The translations under genes were made by a program, and so were the position numbers. The notes under the pieces are model-generated. The model searched no databases and had not been told where the DNA came from. It saw only the letters and a list, made by a program, of their open reading frames with translations. 64,000 nucleotides of DNA from Alligator mississippiensis. Its lineage: Eukaryota; Chordata; Crocodylia; Alligatoridae. This document shows positions 1 to 11,900 of this stretch, piece after piece (position 1 is the stretch's first letter; every line of letters starts with the position of its first letter). The stretch is taken from contig NC_081828.1 in NCBI RefSeq assembly GCF_030867095.1, forward strand, positions 49,453,434 to 49,517,433, given 5' to 3'.

Positions 1-372
1 CTAGCCTCCTTTTGAAGACCCCCAGGGTACAAGCAAGCACCACTTCCCTTGGAAGCTGGTTCCAGATCATAGTCACCCTGACTGTGAAGTACTGCCTCCT
101 GATATCTAGCCTGAATCAGCTCTGTCAACTTATGGCCATTATTCCTTGTTACTCCCTGTAGTGCTCGGGGGAACAGGGACTTTCCCATTGCCCGCTGGTC
201 CCCCTTGGCCAGTTTATAGATGGCCACCAGATCCCCTCTCAGCCTTCTCTTGTGAAGGATGAACAGGTTCAGGTCCCATAGTCTCCCCTCGTAGGGCCTG
301 CTTTACTGCCCCCTGATCATGCGAGTGGCCCTCCTCTGGACCCTCTCGATGCTGGCCTCGTTGCTTGCGAAA
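1..372 (-). mobile_element. CR1 LINE 3' fragment, cut by the window edge
   Basis: Matches the C-terminal ORF2 region of the young CR1 at about 17110-17460 in order and orientation (CTCCTTTTGAAGACCCCCAG, then the ACCACTTCCCTTGG and TGGTTCCAGA segments, then CTCTCAGCCTTCTCTTG). Moderately diverged, with frame breaks. The extreme 3' end lies left of position 1. Confidence 0.85.
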
Positions 373-1604
373 GTGTATCTGCAATGAAATTATTAGTATC
401 AAGTATTTATAGTAAAGCAGGTTCTGATTCCAGTGTCTCCAGCATTGTTCTAAGAGAATCCTCTTCCCCTATTGCTTCTCCTCTTTTGCTCTGCTCCCAC
501 TTAAAGTGTAAAAACATGGTGACTTTCCTGGTAGGTGCTGCAGGCACATAGTGTATCATACATAATTCCTCAGGAGATCCCCAAGTGCAAGAACTTCTGA
601 ATGACAAAGGAAGATGGTCCAGAATAAACTGGGCCATAGCTAAAGGTGTGTTTGTCAGGGCTTTCCATGTGCTCAGTTACAGAAGAATGAATCCTGGGAA
701 GCCTTGTTCTGGCTTGTGACAACCCTGAGCCAACCCATCATGTTGGAGGGCTTTCTTCCTAAAATGTTAGAATAGCTATTACCAAGCACTCTGCCATCCT
801 GTACCAATGGACCCAAATGCTACAGCTCACTGCTGCAGCAGCATGTCACTAGAGCAGAGACTTGCATATCATGAACCTCTGCCTAAAGTAATTCCACTCA
901 GCCTTCTTCACATACATCCCCTAATCCTTTGCACCAGTGGCCCTTGATCAGAGACAGTAGTGCAGGTAACAATAGTGTTTCTCTGCTTTTTTCTAAGACC
1001 TTTCACTCAGGATGCCAAAACAGTTTACAATCTCATGCACCAGAGTGGTTCAACAAGAAGGGAAACCATAGTGCACCATGGAAATATAGCCTGGCCAGTG
1101 AATCCAACCCATGGAAGTGAAGAAGGACATAAAGAATGAAATTTATAACTCCTATGATGTACTGTGGTGGCATTTCTGATATGCTGAAGGGCATGTGTGT
1201 GTGTGTGTGTGTGTGTCCCCAGTCTAAAATATCTGAGGGGGAAAAAATCCAAAGAGTTCTATAACCAACTTTCCCAGACCATCAATGTGAGTAGAATAAT
1301 GCTGGACTCCCATAGGATTCTAAGGACCAGTTTTTGCAATATTGGGCCTATAGACACAAGAAAATTTAAAGGCAAAAGAAAAGATCTCTTGGCCTACTAT
1401 CTGTGAAAAAAATCTAGCTGACATTGCCTCGAAAAGTATCTGCCTCTGTCCCAAAAGAACCCAGAGTATAACCTTCTTAGGGTAGGAACTTAATCTATAA
1501 ATGCAGTACGTTTTGTGCACTATCTCCAAAAGAATAATCCCAGATCCTGCACAGGTAGGAATCATCGTGTACAAGAGAAAACCAGCTTCTTCTAAGGAGA
1601 TGAA
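373..1604. other. Intergenic, no gene seen
   Basis: No convincing coding frame or splice-flanked exon. The only clear feature is a (TG)n microsatellite at 1194-1216. The rest looks like unique or very old sequence. Confidence 0.7.
1194..1216. repeat. (TG)n microsatellite
   Basis: An uninterrupted run of about 11.5 TG dinucleotides, seen directly. Confidence 0.97.
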
Positions 1605-2588
1605 AGGTGTGTCTACACGAGACACTTTACTGTGCATTAGATTAATCTAATGTGCAGTAACGTGTCACTGTCTACACATGTGTCAATTACTGTGCATTAA
1701 ATTAGTTTAATGTACCTTTGCTAGAACCAAAACATACAGGTACTAGAAAAATGGCACATTAACTAATACACCAAAGTGCACATGTAGACTGACTTGGAGC
1801 AATTTGCTCCCTGCCAGCCCAGGCACCAAAGGGCCACAACCACTGCCTAGCTAAACCCCAATCTCTGCAAGGTGGGGGGAAGCTGTCCTAGGTGCAGGGT
1901 AGCTCCCTCCCAGTTGCATGAAGATCAAGGCTGGCCCCAATCTCTGTGTGGATGGGAGGGAGCTGCCCTGCAGCTGGGACAACTCCCCCCTACCCCTCAG
2001 AGGCCAGACCTGACCCCTGTGCCCCCTGCCAACCCAGGGCTGGCACCTGGGGGAGCCTAGAGCTCCCCCAGGTTGCTTCAGATGGGCAGAGCAGGGCAGC
2101 AGCAGCCCTGGACTGAACTACTCCCATCAGAAGCAAATTTGCTCCCAACAGGCGCATGTTCAGATGTGTGCCCAGGTTCAGTTTAATGCACCTGAATGTT
2201 CTGCCCAGAAAATTCAGGTGCATTAATTTTGTGTGTTCCACAGGGAAGCTGTTTAACTGCATCCAATGACTAAAAATAGGCAGAGACAAACTACATATAC
2301 CACTGAATTGCAGAAGGGATTGTAGGTAGTTAACAGGCATGTCTATACATGCCTCTGACTGCACTAAAGCAAGTACTAAATGACTGCACAGTACCTGCTG
2401 GTACTGCACAGTCCCAGCAATGCATGGGTCATTTTTTACGCTACTGCACAGTAGCAGTGAGCTCCTTGCTACTGCGCAGTAGCAGCAGTGTCACAGTTAG
2501 TGCCTGCTGATGCTGCATCACTGTAATGATGAACTATGTTGCCATAGCTCACTGTTATGGTGATATAGCATCTCGTGTAGATGTGCCC
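1605..2588. mobile_element. Probable DNA transposon with terminal inverted repeats and internal palindromes
   Basis: The left end reads GGTGTGTCTACACGAGACAC and the reverse complement of the right end reads GGGCACATCTACACGAGATG, sharing an 11-base core TCTACACGAGA. Inside are a near-perfect palindrome at about 1627-1660 (TTACTG...CAGTAA), hairpins at 2046-2072 (11 bp arms) and 2183-2226 (15 bp arms), and two related 16-bp palindromes at 2440-2455 and 2468-2483. The central part is GC-rich. No transposase is visible, so it is non-autonomous. It may be several nested elements. Superfamily not assigned; no clear target duplication found. Confidence 0.6.
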
Positions 2589-3060
2589 AGAAAGTCATAT
2601 CTACACAGTAATTTGGCCACGCCCCTGGACTAACACCCAGGCACTTGCAAAAAGTGTGAAAGGATTTGTAATGACTGCAATTAAACCAGGACTTCAGCTT
2701 CCTTTCTTCTCCATTGGACAGCAACTCCCCTATGTCCTCTAACACCACGCTGGGGCACTTGTCCACTCTGGACTTTGAGGGAGCAATGCCACCTACTAAA
2801 TCGCCAGCATCACTCTCCAGAGCTGTGTCTTTTCTTGGAGGTCTCCCATCTGCACAGAGAGGGAAAAGCATTCTTGCTGCCAGCTTTGCCACTAGGTTTC
2901 TCTTGCTGCTAAGCTTGTCATGTTTCTCTGTACTTGTTGACATAGAGCTCGTATCATAAACATGTTGTGCTTTACTCTTGACTCTCAGGGACCCCAGCTC
3001 AAACCCAATGTTTTCAGCTTGCAATGTGAAGACAAATATATATGCTTTGCTCAGTGCACC
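2518..3060 (-). other. Unrecognised minus-strand open reading frame, possible exon or chance ORF
   Basis: Open from after a TAG at 3061-3063 to 2518, about 180 codons. The first two thirds read like ordinary protein sequence (SSKRNLVAKLAARMLFPL, KCPSVVLEDIGELLS), with no low-complexity bias. The last part overlaps the end of the DNA transposon at 1605-2588, so the frame cannot be conserved across its whole length. A weak acceptor-like tract ending GCAAG lies near the start. I do not recognise the product. A long + strand frame overlaps it, which argues for chance. Confidence 0.2.
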
Positions 3061-3149
3061 CTACACCTAAGTGTAGAGGCATTACTCCCCAAATGATGCT
3101 TTCCATTTTATTGTAAGTTAAAGCTTCTCATAGTTTCAGATATCCAAGT

Positions 3150-3280
3150 TGTCTGACGGCTGATGAAGTGTGTTTGTTCCTGAAAGCTTGCAATTAAAGA
3201 CATTTTTGTTTCAAAAACCTTGTTGGTCTAATAAAAGATATCACTTCTGTCCACAAGCCCTGACTGCTTTCTCTTCTCAT
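3150..3280 (+). repeat. Unclassified interspersed repeat, copy 1
   Basis: Contains CTGATGAAGTGTGTTTG, CGAAAGCTTGCAATTAAAG-like sequence (here TGAAAGCTTG) and TTGGTCTAATAAAAGATATC. The same core recurs at 33285-33410. It resembles a tail sequence I remember as common in turtle and crocodilian genomes, but I cannot name its class with confidence. Confidence 0.7.
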
Positions 3281-3759
3281 AGTTGGCATTTCTAAGTGTC
3301 CTGCTTATGATGGCCATTGGCCAACTTCGATACTACTGCTAAGCGACTTCATTTGTGACATTGACAGGGCACAGGCCCAGTAAAGCAGTTTCCATTCAGT
3401 TTTAGGACCAGCTGCTAAAAGGGTTTGCAAAATCTAATCCAAAGAGGGAAGTTTTGGAATGTTAAATTGATCCTCTTTGGTTGTTCAGAGGAGTGAAATG
3501 CAAATAGCAAAATAATAGCAAATTGGGTAGTGAGTAAATTGTCTTTTTGAAAATCCTTTCATTTTTTATAACAATCTTAAGAAGAAAAGAACTCCCGCTT
3601 CATATGTGTAAAGCTGCTATTCTTCCAAATCTCTCCATCTTTGCTGTGACATCTACAAAATACTGCTGTCCAGCACTAGTAAGACAAATGACAAACTGTC
3701 TCTCCTGCTTTTCTGTTGCTTTGTTGCTTTACTTTGTCCTCCCATATCTGTTCGACATG

Positions 3760-3845
3760 TAGATTGTGAGCTCTCTGGGATGGGGACTATCTGCTTTGTG
3801 ATGCCCCTGTACTTTGCTTAGGCCACTGAGGCCCTGATCTATGTC
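3760..3845 (+). mobile_element. MIR-like SINE, 3' part
   Basis: AGATTGTGAGCTCTCTGGGA followed by GGGGACTATCTGC and a tail ending GAGGCCCTGATC, the 3' unit shared by several MIR-like copies in this window. Confidence 0.65.
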
Positions 3846-4899
3846 TGGGGTTTCTTATGAGTTCCAGACTACTTGCAGCTGGAACTTTTTTGAGGCAAAT
3901 GTACCCATTTTTTATTTTATAGAATTGGAGTAATTTTACAGCTTTTCAACCAAATGTGTAAAATGATTTCCACCATCTAGATTTCTGTGGATTAAGATAA
4001 AATCTGCAGAAGGAGAATCAATACGCAAACAGGCTCTCTTTGAACTCTGCCTTGTGCACCTGCATGAAATCTGAACAGCGAGTTAGTCAAACGAAGGGCA
4101 ACTAGATCTATTAAGTCTTTCACTTCCTCAGCACTTATCACAATGGAAACTTCATCTTGGTTGGAATCCTTAGGTACTCAAGCGATACAAACAATTAATA
4201 ATGATAAAATCCTGTGTCCTACACATGGTAGGCAGAAAAGACTATGAACTGGTATAGCAAAAAAAAATAGTGGTAATTTAGGATAAAGCATCTAAAGCTA
4301 CATACTATATTCTTATATGCATGTACACATAAAGGAAATCCCTTACAACTGAGTCTCCTTTCAGGAATGTGTAATTTTTTATAAAGAACATTTCCTCAAA
4401 GCTTAAAAAATTATGCTGCTTCTAATTCAGCCATAGTACGTTAAACATTCTCGATCTATTTAGTGGCCTATTGGGCTAGTATGATTAAGTCATGCTGATT
4501 TCTGTGGCTGGTAGCACGTGAGGGAGCGAGGGGTCTAGTATCACATCTAGGATAACAGGGCTTTAAAAGATGTTAAATAATAAAAGAACCTGTGATGCAC
4601 ATATTCAAAGATTCAATGCTAATCCTGAGTCAGGTGGGGACCAGAAACTTTGTCCTTGATACTTTTACATTTTGAAAATTAGTGGAACAAATTCATTACG
4701 CCATTGGTTTCAGTGAAATCCCAGCAGGGATGAATTTGGCCCAGTATACAAAATACAGCCTGTTGATTAGGGAGTGAAAGATCTCAAAGGTGTTCTTTGC
4801 TCTGTGTGAAATGAGAGAGGGGTCAGTTCTGTTGTGGTCAGAAGTCCTCATCATACAAAACAACGTCTCACTTGGCACTTACTGCTGTGGAGGAATCTC

Positions 4900-4975
4900 T
4901 GCTGCAAAGCCAAAGACTGAGGGACTTTTTCCATTGACTTTAATGGGCTTTGGATAAGAGCCCACATGGGAACAC
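4900..4975 (+). mobile_element. Short palindromic MITE fragment
   Basis: Contains CCATTGACTTTAATGGGCTT and GGATAAGAGCCCAC, a motif typical of small palindromic DNA repeats in sauropsid genomes. Family from memory, limits approximate. Confidence 0.45.
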
Positions 4976-5003
4976 TCTGAACTACCCTTTCACTCCTTTA
5001 GAT

Positions 5004-5186
5004 CAGTGGTTTTCAACCATTTTTCATTTATGGACCCCTAAAAAATGTAAACGGAGGTGTGGGCCCCTTTGAAGTGTAAGTATGGGTATTCACATACTTT
5101 TGATTGATCATAGTCATCTTTTGAGGACCCCTTAAACAAAGTCTGTGGACCCCATGTGTCCATGGACCACAAGTTGAAAACCACTG
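5004..5186. mobile_element. hAT-type MITE with target site duplication
   Basis: Terminal inverted repeats CAGTGGTTTTCAACC at the left and GTTGAAAACCACTG at the right. It is flanked by near-identical 8-bp duplications, CTTTAGAT (4996-5003) and CTCTAGAT (5187-5194). At 183 bp with no coding capacity it is non-autonomous. The 8-bp duplication and CAG...CTG ends are typical of hAT elements. Confidence 0.88.
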
Positions 5187-5464
5187 CTCTAGATCCAGTT
5201 GAGGTACATCGGTAAGACAATATGGAGGACCTCTCTTTCTGACTCATGGAGAAATAGAAGGATTCCATCTTCGGAGCCAACTTGCAACAGAATCAAATGA
5301 ATTTTGAACAAGAAAAAGAAATGAAGATACTGAAGGAAAACATAGGGGCAAAGTGATTCCTCTTACTCTTGTGTTAAAGTCTTCTCATCTGCACCCTTCT
5401 TGAAATCTCCTCCCCAAAAGAAAATCCAGAGTCCAGCCTACCTAGTAGTCCCATGAGAGAACAC

Positions 5465-5551
5465 GAGCCAGATCTTCAGTTGGCATAAATCACCCTAGAG
5501 CATTGATTTTAGTATAGCTGTACCCTTCAACACCAGCTGAAGAGATGGCCC
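5465..5551. mobile_element. Short palindromic MITE (87 bp)
   Basis: Begins GAGCCAGATCTTCAG and ends CAGCTGAAGAGATGGCCC, which are inverted copies of each other. The middle contains a decayed CATTGA...core. Matches the design of a palindromic DNA repeat I remember from birds, turtles and crocodilians. Confidence 0.7.
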
Positions 5552-6859
5552 TTAGCACCTCTGTTGGTTACATGACTGCATAGTTTTGTGATAACTTAGG
5601 ACCACCAAGCAAAACTGCACTTTTGGGCCTTGTCTCAACTCCTTTCCCAGTGTTATGAGTAGTCCCCACTCATGCTTCCACGCTTTCCATTCCTCCCCAC
5701 TTTACAGGCAGCTCCCCCAGTCCTCTGCCTATCAACCATCTGTTCTCTTCTCCACTAATGGAACAGGAACACAAAAAGCAAGGTTTCCAAAAAGAACTCT
5801 GAACCCAAAGTGACAGGAGGGAGAGAGAGAAGCTTTCTGAATATTGAATTAAGACTGTCTCCAGGACTATTGATATTCCCATAAGAAAGCAGTCAGCGAG
5901 CCCCCTGCTTTAGTGCCCTATGAATATTTCATTGCTTGATTTAAGCTCTGTGAAAATAATTTTACTGCACAAAGCACCTTCTTGGCATGCAGACCTCATT
6001 CCAATCAAGTGTTCAGTGCCCCCTTGTCTCGCATCAGCTATGAGGTCACCATGGCTTGCAGTCAGAGTCAGCCGACACTTAGCAATCTAAATATATGTCT
6101 AACCAGGGCAATCTTCTGGCATAAGCAAGGCAGGAATTTCCAGGAGATAACTGGTCCAGATTCAAAATGCATTAGTGGCTGGCTGCATAAGACTACTTGA
6201 GATCTGTGAATGTCAGTGCCATGAACCCAAGCTTCAGGGCGCTTCCTCTGCTCTTTGCTTCATCATTGGCTTTCTGCTTCTAAATTAGTCCAGAAGGAAA
6301 ACCAAAGGGGTAGTTCTAATGCTATTACAAGGGGTTGCATTCTGAGGGGGTTTCTGGGTTTGAATAGTGGGGAGTTTAGACATAATGGAACTAATACTCT
6401 TCTCACGTGCCCTGGAAGTCTACTTGATTTACCCCAGTGCTAATGTGCAGGAATTAGTTATGCTTGAAGTGTTTGATTCAGAGGAGTTTTTCAGGGAATT
6501 GGGAAAGTTCCTTTAAGGCTAGTCCAATTGGATGCTAGCACTAGCAGTTACTCTCAGACTGTTTTCCTGGGGAAATCAGCTCAGTCTCTTCTGTGTTCCT
6601 TTAATATAGATTACAGCTGTCCCTGTATTGCACAGGTAAACTACACTGGAATTATCCTGGCACTAGTGACAGTTAAATTAACTCAGTTGATCGCAGTTGC
6701 AATTAATATATTGCTGCTCCAGTGGCTGGAACCTTCACAGAACAGAGTGGGAGCCACAAACTTCCACATTTCCCCGATGAGTGACCTTCGGTGATGAAAA
6801 GATGTGTGACCTTTCCCTCCACATCTCCCCCTACTCCATGGAAGTCAAAGGCTTTTGAT
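5552..6859. other. Intergenic, nothing recognised
   Basis: Mostly unique-looking sequence with short open frames only. No splice-flanked exon or clear repeat seen. Confidence 0.6.
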
Positions 6860-6998
6860 TTCATTAATACATGAGGCCACATGATATCTCTTTGAGGTAG
6901 GTTTCAGAACCCCTTTTTACCAATGAGGCAACTGCAGCACACAGAATTTGTAACTTGTCTGTGCCCAGTGGCACAACCAGGAATAAGCAAGTGAGGCA
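6860..6998 (-). mobile_element. MIR-like SINE relic
   Basis: Reverse complement of the MIR core: TTTACCAATGAGGCAACTGC, CACACAGAATTTGTAACTTG, GCCCAGTGGCACAACCAGG. Confidence 0.75.
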
Positions 6999-7035
6999 AA
7001 ATTACACATTAGATTACAATTAGTTCATGTTAAGA

Positions 7036-7490
7036 GTCATAGTTTCATAGTAGCTAGGGTCAGGAGGGACCTGAACAGATCATCAAGCCTGACCCACTGT
7101 CACAGGTGGGAATGAATGCTGGGTTCACAAGACCCCAGACAGGTGATCATCCAACCTCCTCTTGAATTTGCCCAAGGTAGGGGCAAGGACCACTTCCCTG
7201 GGAAGTTGGTTCCAGATTTTGGCCACCCTAACTGTAAAATATTGCCTTCTGATCTCTAACCTAAACCTATTCTCCATCAGCTTATTACCAGTGTTCCTCA
7301 TCACCCCAGGTGGTGCTGGGGAGAAAAGGGATCTACCTATTTGCTGTTGATCTCCCCTGATGAGTTTGTAGGCAGCCACCAGGTCCCCCCTCAGCCTCCT
7401 CTTGCTGAGGCTGAACAGGTTCAGGTCCCTCAGTCTCTCCTCATAGGGCCTGTCCTGCTGCCCTCTCACCTCCCTCCTTAAAACTTGAAT
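7036..7490 (-). mobile_element. CR1 LINE 3' fragment
   Basis: Starts with the CR1 3' end (TTTCATAGTAGCTAGGGTCA, GGAGGGACCTGAACAGATCA), then the conserved C-terminal ORF2 region. On the minus strand about 120 codons of ORF2 remain open (RPYEERLRDLNLFSLSKRRL, FTVRVAKIWNQLP). A moderately old copy. Confidence 0.93.
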
Positions 7491-7739
7491 GATCACACAT
7501 TAAGGCTCATTAACTAGTGCTACATTTCTTTTAGCCCTTTAGGCATCTTAAATTAATACCACTTTGGGTGAAGATTATTTTTGAGCTGGGCTACCTAGCT
7601 CAAGTTAACTTAACTTTTTGGGTGTTCACCTAAATGAAACCATCAATTTTCAGTCCTCCGGTATCCCATGAGACACTGCTTTCTGGTGGATTAGCTATCA
7701 TCCAGGACTTTATGGTCTAGCACTGACAGCTGGGAACAG

Positions 7740-7904
7740 CTGGGGAACAGGTGGGTGGGAATGGGGTGAGTGAGTAGGGAGGTAAAAGGGGCACAGGGGG
7801 ATAAGAGGTCAGGGGGAACACTTGATGAGGGGAGGATGGTGGGAGGAAGAGGGAAGGGATAGGGATAGGGAGAAGGGAAGAGTGGGTAGGTGGGGAGCTA
7901 CCAG
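7740..7904 (+). repeat. G-rich purine tract
   Basis: About 160 bases of nearly uninterrupted G/A-rich sequence with many runs of three to five G (AGGGGGATAAGAGGTCAGGG, GGATAGGGATAGGGAGAAGG). Compatible with G-quadruplex or triplex formation. It directly precedes a C-rich inverted repeat arm. Confidence 0.8.
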
Positions 7905-8490
7905 GCTACTTCCCCCTCTGCCCCCCAAATTACCCTGCTGACCCCCAAAATTGCTCCTGCCACCCCCAGACTGCTCCATTACCACTTCAATTGTCCCCTC
8001 TGCCTCCCATCAGTCCCTCCACCCCTGGATCACTGCCCTGGCACTGCAATCAGCCTGAGTGGTGGAGATGCCAGTAGGGGGTTCCCCTTCCCTGCCTGCT
8101 CCTAGGGTCCCTGGAGACCTTGCTGCCCCACTGCACCAATATCCAGCCCCTGCCAGGCCCTGCAACTGCAGGGGAAGCAGGGGGAGGGGGGACAAGGAGC
8201 TCCCAGGCTCCCAGGCAGCTGCAGAGCCCAATTGGGGAATGAATCCATGTGGACAGGGGCAGCATGAGCTGCAGGGAGCTCAGGAGAAGGCAGGGAGTGG
8301 GAACCCCCTGCTCTGCTGCTGCCACCACTACTCACAGGCTGATTGGGGTGGCAGAGCAGTGATCCAAGGATGGAGGGGCCAATCAAGGGGTGAGGGGACA
8401 ATCTGGGGGTGAAAGGGCCAATCACTTGGTGGAGCAGGGATCTGGAAATTAATGGGGGGGGGGCAGCAGGGTAATTTGGAAGGGCTGAGG
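7905..8490. repeat. Large GC-rich inverted repeat
   Basis: The left arm (about 7913-8145) and the reverse complement of the right arm (about 8245-8487) carry the same ordered blocks: CCAAATTACCCTGCTG, CCCCCAGA, TGTCCCCTC, TGGATCACTGC, CAATCAGCCTG, AGGGGGTTCCC, CCCTGCCT, TGCTGCCCC. The centre is near 8195. Arms are diverged (indels present). No coding capacity that I trust: the long minus-strand frame across it is a composition artefact. Confidence 0.75.
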
Positions 8491-8652
8491 GGGCAATCCA
8501 AGCAGCATGGGGGGCCCTGTCCCCATCCCCTGTCTGGCTTATACTGTGGCCAGAAAGCCAGCAAGAAGGACAGGCATGGAGCAGACTTGTAGCCCCTAGC
8601 CACAGCCCTGTCCAAGATGCAGAACTTACTGGTGCACACTGAATAGCTACAT

Positions 8653-8989
8653 GAGGGGTTAGCAACCTATGGCCTACAGGGTGGATCCAGCCTGTGAAGG
8701 TCTGAACTGGCCAAGGGCAGCACATAGGACCTGAGGCAAGCAGCTGCTTGTGCTGCCAGTCCACTCTGCAGCTCCCCCACCACAGCCTTCCCTGCTGCTG
8801 TTTTGCACCTGTGATTACCCTTGCCACAGAATTTGCCCCTCCCCATTTTCACTGGGGACATGGATTAGTTGTCAGAGTAAGTGCAGGTGTCTCAGGCATT
8901 CTGGTTGTAGGGCATAATGATTTACAGCTTGTGGTGGGTGACCAGGTTGGAAGCAGTGACCCATAGCAGCAAAGGATTGCCAACCCCTG
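8653..8989. mobile_element. hAT-type MITE with target site duplication
   Basis: Ends GAGGGGTTAGCAACCTATGG at the left and, as reverse complement of the right, CAGGGGTTGGCAATCC. Flanking 8-bp copies AGCTACAT (8645-8652) and AGCTAGGT (8990-8997) agree at six of eight bases. 337 bp, non-autonomous. Same end type as the element at 50117. Confidence 0.82.
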
Positions 8990-8997
8990 AGCTAGGT

Positions 8998-11900
8998 ACT
9001 TCTAGCCTAGGAGGCAGTGTTTGTAAAGCAAGGGTGTTATATCTCAACATGGCCTTTCCTAGCACCATGCTGGGATAGCAGAGATATTCCTTTCGCATTC
9101 TTCTACCAATAGCATTATATAGGGTGGGCAAGTGACACACATGCCCAGGGTACCATCTAAGGGAGGGGCACCTCATGCTGGGGTTACTGACTGCTGCTTG
9201 CAGGCTGCCTTATCTTTCGCCACCAGTACTTCTTGCTCTAGGAAGCAGCCAGTATTGGCCATGTGTGTCATGCAGCACAAGGAATTCTGGGAGTTCTGTA
9301 GAGGAGTAGTGAATAATTTGCTGCTGCTGGGGAAGGAGAGCTGACCCCTATTTTTTACTGTCAAATTCAATATTATTTTGGCCCTCTGGACATAAGCTTT
9401 GGCAGCAAAAAATGGGATGAAAGTTTACCCCTGGCAGCAGCAACTTCTACCACCAGCATAGAAAACTCATTCCAAGAATGTCTGGTACTCTCTTCTGTTC
9501 CTACACCTACAGTAGGGAACATGGGCGGTGGGAAATGTGAGATATGGCTGCCCAAAGCTCATTTTTTGCATGCTGTGCCTCTGCCTGCCATGCAATAGGC
9601 TTGACTGGCCTTGATCAATGAGGTCTGGGTCTGCAGTTCAAATCCCAAATCTCTGGATGCTTGACTAAGCCTTCTCTGGACTAGCTGCAAATGAAGCCTG
9701 AAATCTTCCAAAAATGCGGCTATCATTGTTCACTGCTTCAATCAGGCTGTGAATACTTTGGGCATGATTCACCAGATCTTGTACTTTTGGCATCATCTGC
9801 ATCAGAAATTGGTATTTTTTTTTTGTAGTGGGGAACCATTTTAACAAGGCTGCTTCCAGCCTCTGCTGATGCCACTGGAGCCAGAGCCACAGTCACTATT
9901 CTACTTTGCAGTGTCATTGCTACTTCTTTCTGCCACTCAGCCACACACAAGTGAAGCCTCCCACCACTGAAATGCCACAGAACCCCTCTGCCTCCATGCC
10001 ATGGAGTCCAGGGCTAGATAAAATAACTCCCAGGGCTGTAGGTTGCTGGCCCCTGATCTGCATCCGTGTAAAATGGGATTGAACATACCGCTGCTGCAAG
10101 CAGATAGAGAAGTCCAATTTGACAACATTTTACATCTGCTTTGCACAGGAATAAAAGACTGTATAAAAGTCACAAGACTAACTTTATTTGGTAGGTTTTC
10201 AACATTTCTATATGGCCTAATCTCAGAATGGCCTAGTGAAAAAACATATTGAGAAAAATAAGTCAGCTAGACTATTCAGGATTGTAGAAAATGGTCTAGA
10301 TCTAACTTTCTGGTGAGCTCCTGATTTTAATTTGACTGGTTTACTTCTTTTTTGGTATTTGGTCTCATTTCACAGGACTGTTTTCTTTGAAGTGCAAACG
10401 TTCTGTTCTTATATTCCCACCTGCTTGTTCCACAAGATCCAAAAGATTCATCTGAAATCATTTAATAGCAAATGTCCTGCTTAAATGTGGCTATGGCAAG
10501 AATCCTTTTATTTTTAAATCACCAGAGGGGTTCAGAGGTCCCATAACCACAGCACTTAACACCTCTCCTTACTGTTGCCAGATGCCTCTGTGCTGATCTA
10601 GAATTACTTAATGCTGTTGGATGTTGGCTGGTCCTATGCTGTCATTCTTTTCATTTGTCCAGCCTCCAAGTCCATCTTTGAAGGCAACGGAGAAAGTTAG
10701 TGAGTAGTAACTATTATTCTATTAACTACTATTTTATTATAGATAGGCCGGGTGGCAACACCTCTTATGAAGGTTGTCCAACACTTCCCATTATTTGACT
10801 GGTTTTTCATTTGCTTATAACTTTGCCAAACTATAATCATTTAGACTGAAATTTTCCATGCCAGGTGTCTGTGTCAGACTGAATTTTACTGGAAATTTTC
10901 AGGCAAAGTGGTTCAGCCATTTCCAAGCAGGAAGCTATGGAAAAATACAAGGTTTTCAAATTCCAGCAAATCTGACTTTGGAAAGCTCTAGGAACACCAC
11001 ACATTGCAGGGAAACTTGAAATTTGGAGAGGAATAGGCTTCTTGCCAGGGATAGGCCTTTGGCCATCCTGTGAAAACTGACCCACAATACAAGCCTTCAT
11101 AATACTCTAGGAAGCCTCTGAGATAACACCTAATACTACCAAAGATTCTGTCCTTACTGAAGGTGTCCTCACTTTCCCTGACACTGACCACGTACTGTCT
11201 GCGCCATCTTCAGTGATTGAGCATGTTCCAGCACAGGAGTGCGGGGGCAAAGCCAGGCTTTCCTTACAGTGGCTGCTCTGAACAAAAGCATGTCTGGGCA
11301 CTGGAAATGAGCACAGGGAGCCTGTCTCTCTCATGTTCATCAAGACCTGCCTGCTGGTGCCAAAGCAGTGTGGAGGAGGAAACTGTCTGACTCAGCTTCA
11401 AAAGGGATAAAAGTTGGACCATGAGGGAAGGAAAAGGATGAGACAAGGAGTCAGGTGAGGCTGGGATTGGATGGGGAAGAGATCAGAAGCCTAGGACCAG
11501 CTGAGTTAGGAAACTGGGAGAGGGTGGCTGGGACTGGGTGTGTGAAGAGACTAGGACAGGGAGCCCTAGCAAGAGAGGCTTGAAGTGGTTGGGCATGGAG
11601 CCGTGGAGGGAAGGATGGTCACGTACTGTTTTTTTCCATATGACTCTTACTCATTCAACGTTCATTTAAGAACCCAAGGTCTGTCCTCTGAAGTCTGATT
11701 GACCAGTCAGTGTGTGTCAAGCTGGAAATACCTACATAGTCAGCTGGCTAAAAGAGACAGCAGGGGCTGATTTAAGCCCACTTGTGGCAATTGACAGCAG
11801 GCTGACCAACACCCAAGCCTGTGACTGTTGCTCAAAGTTCCTTGCCTGACCTCCACTCCTGTCTTCTGGTTTCTAACCTTTGATTTGGCTCCTGGTCCCT

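Larger units (their letters stand above)
2589..4995. other. Intergenic, old repeats, one exon-like ORF
   Basis: Holds an unclassified interspersed repeat (3150-3280), a MIR-like tail (3760-3845) and a minus-strand open frame of about 180 codons (2518-3060) of unknown nature. No recognised gene. Confidence 0.6.

Noticed and set aside
1194..1216. Regulatory Z-DNA element
   Set aside because: Simple (TG)n microsatellite with no nearby gene; nothing supports a function.
8102..8827. 241-codon minus-strand open frame
   Set aside because: Lies across a GC-rich inverted repeat and runs into a hAT MITE; explained by composition.
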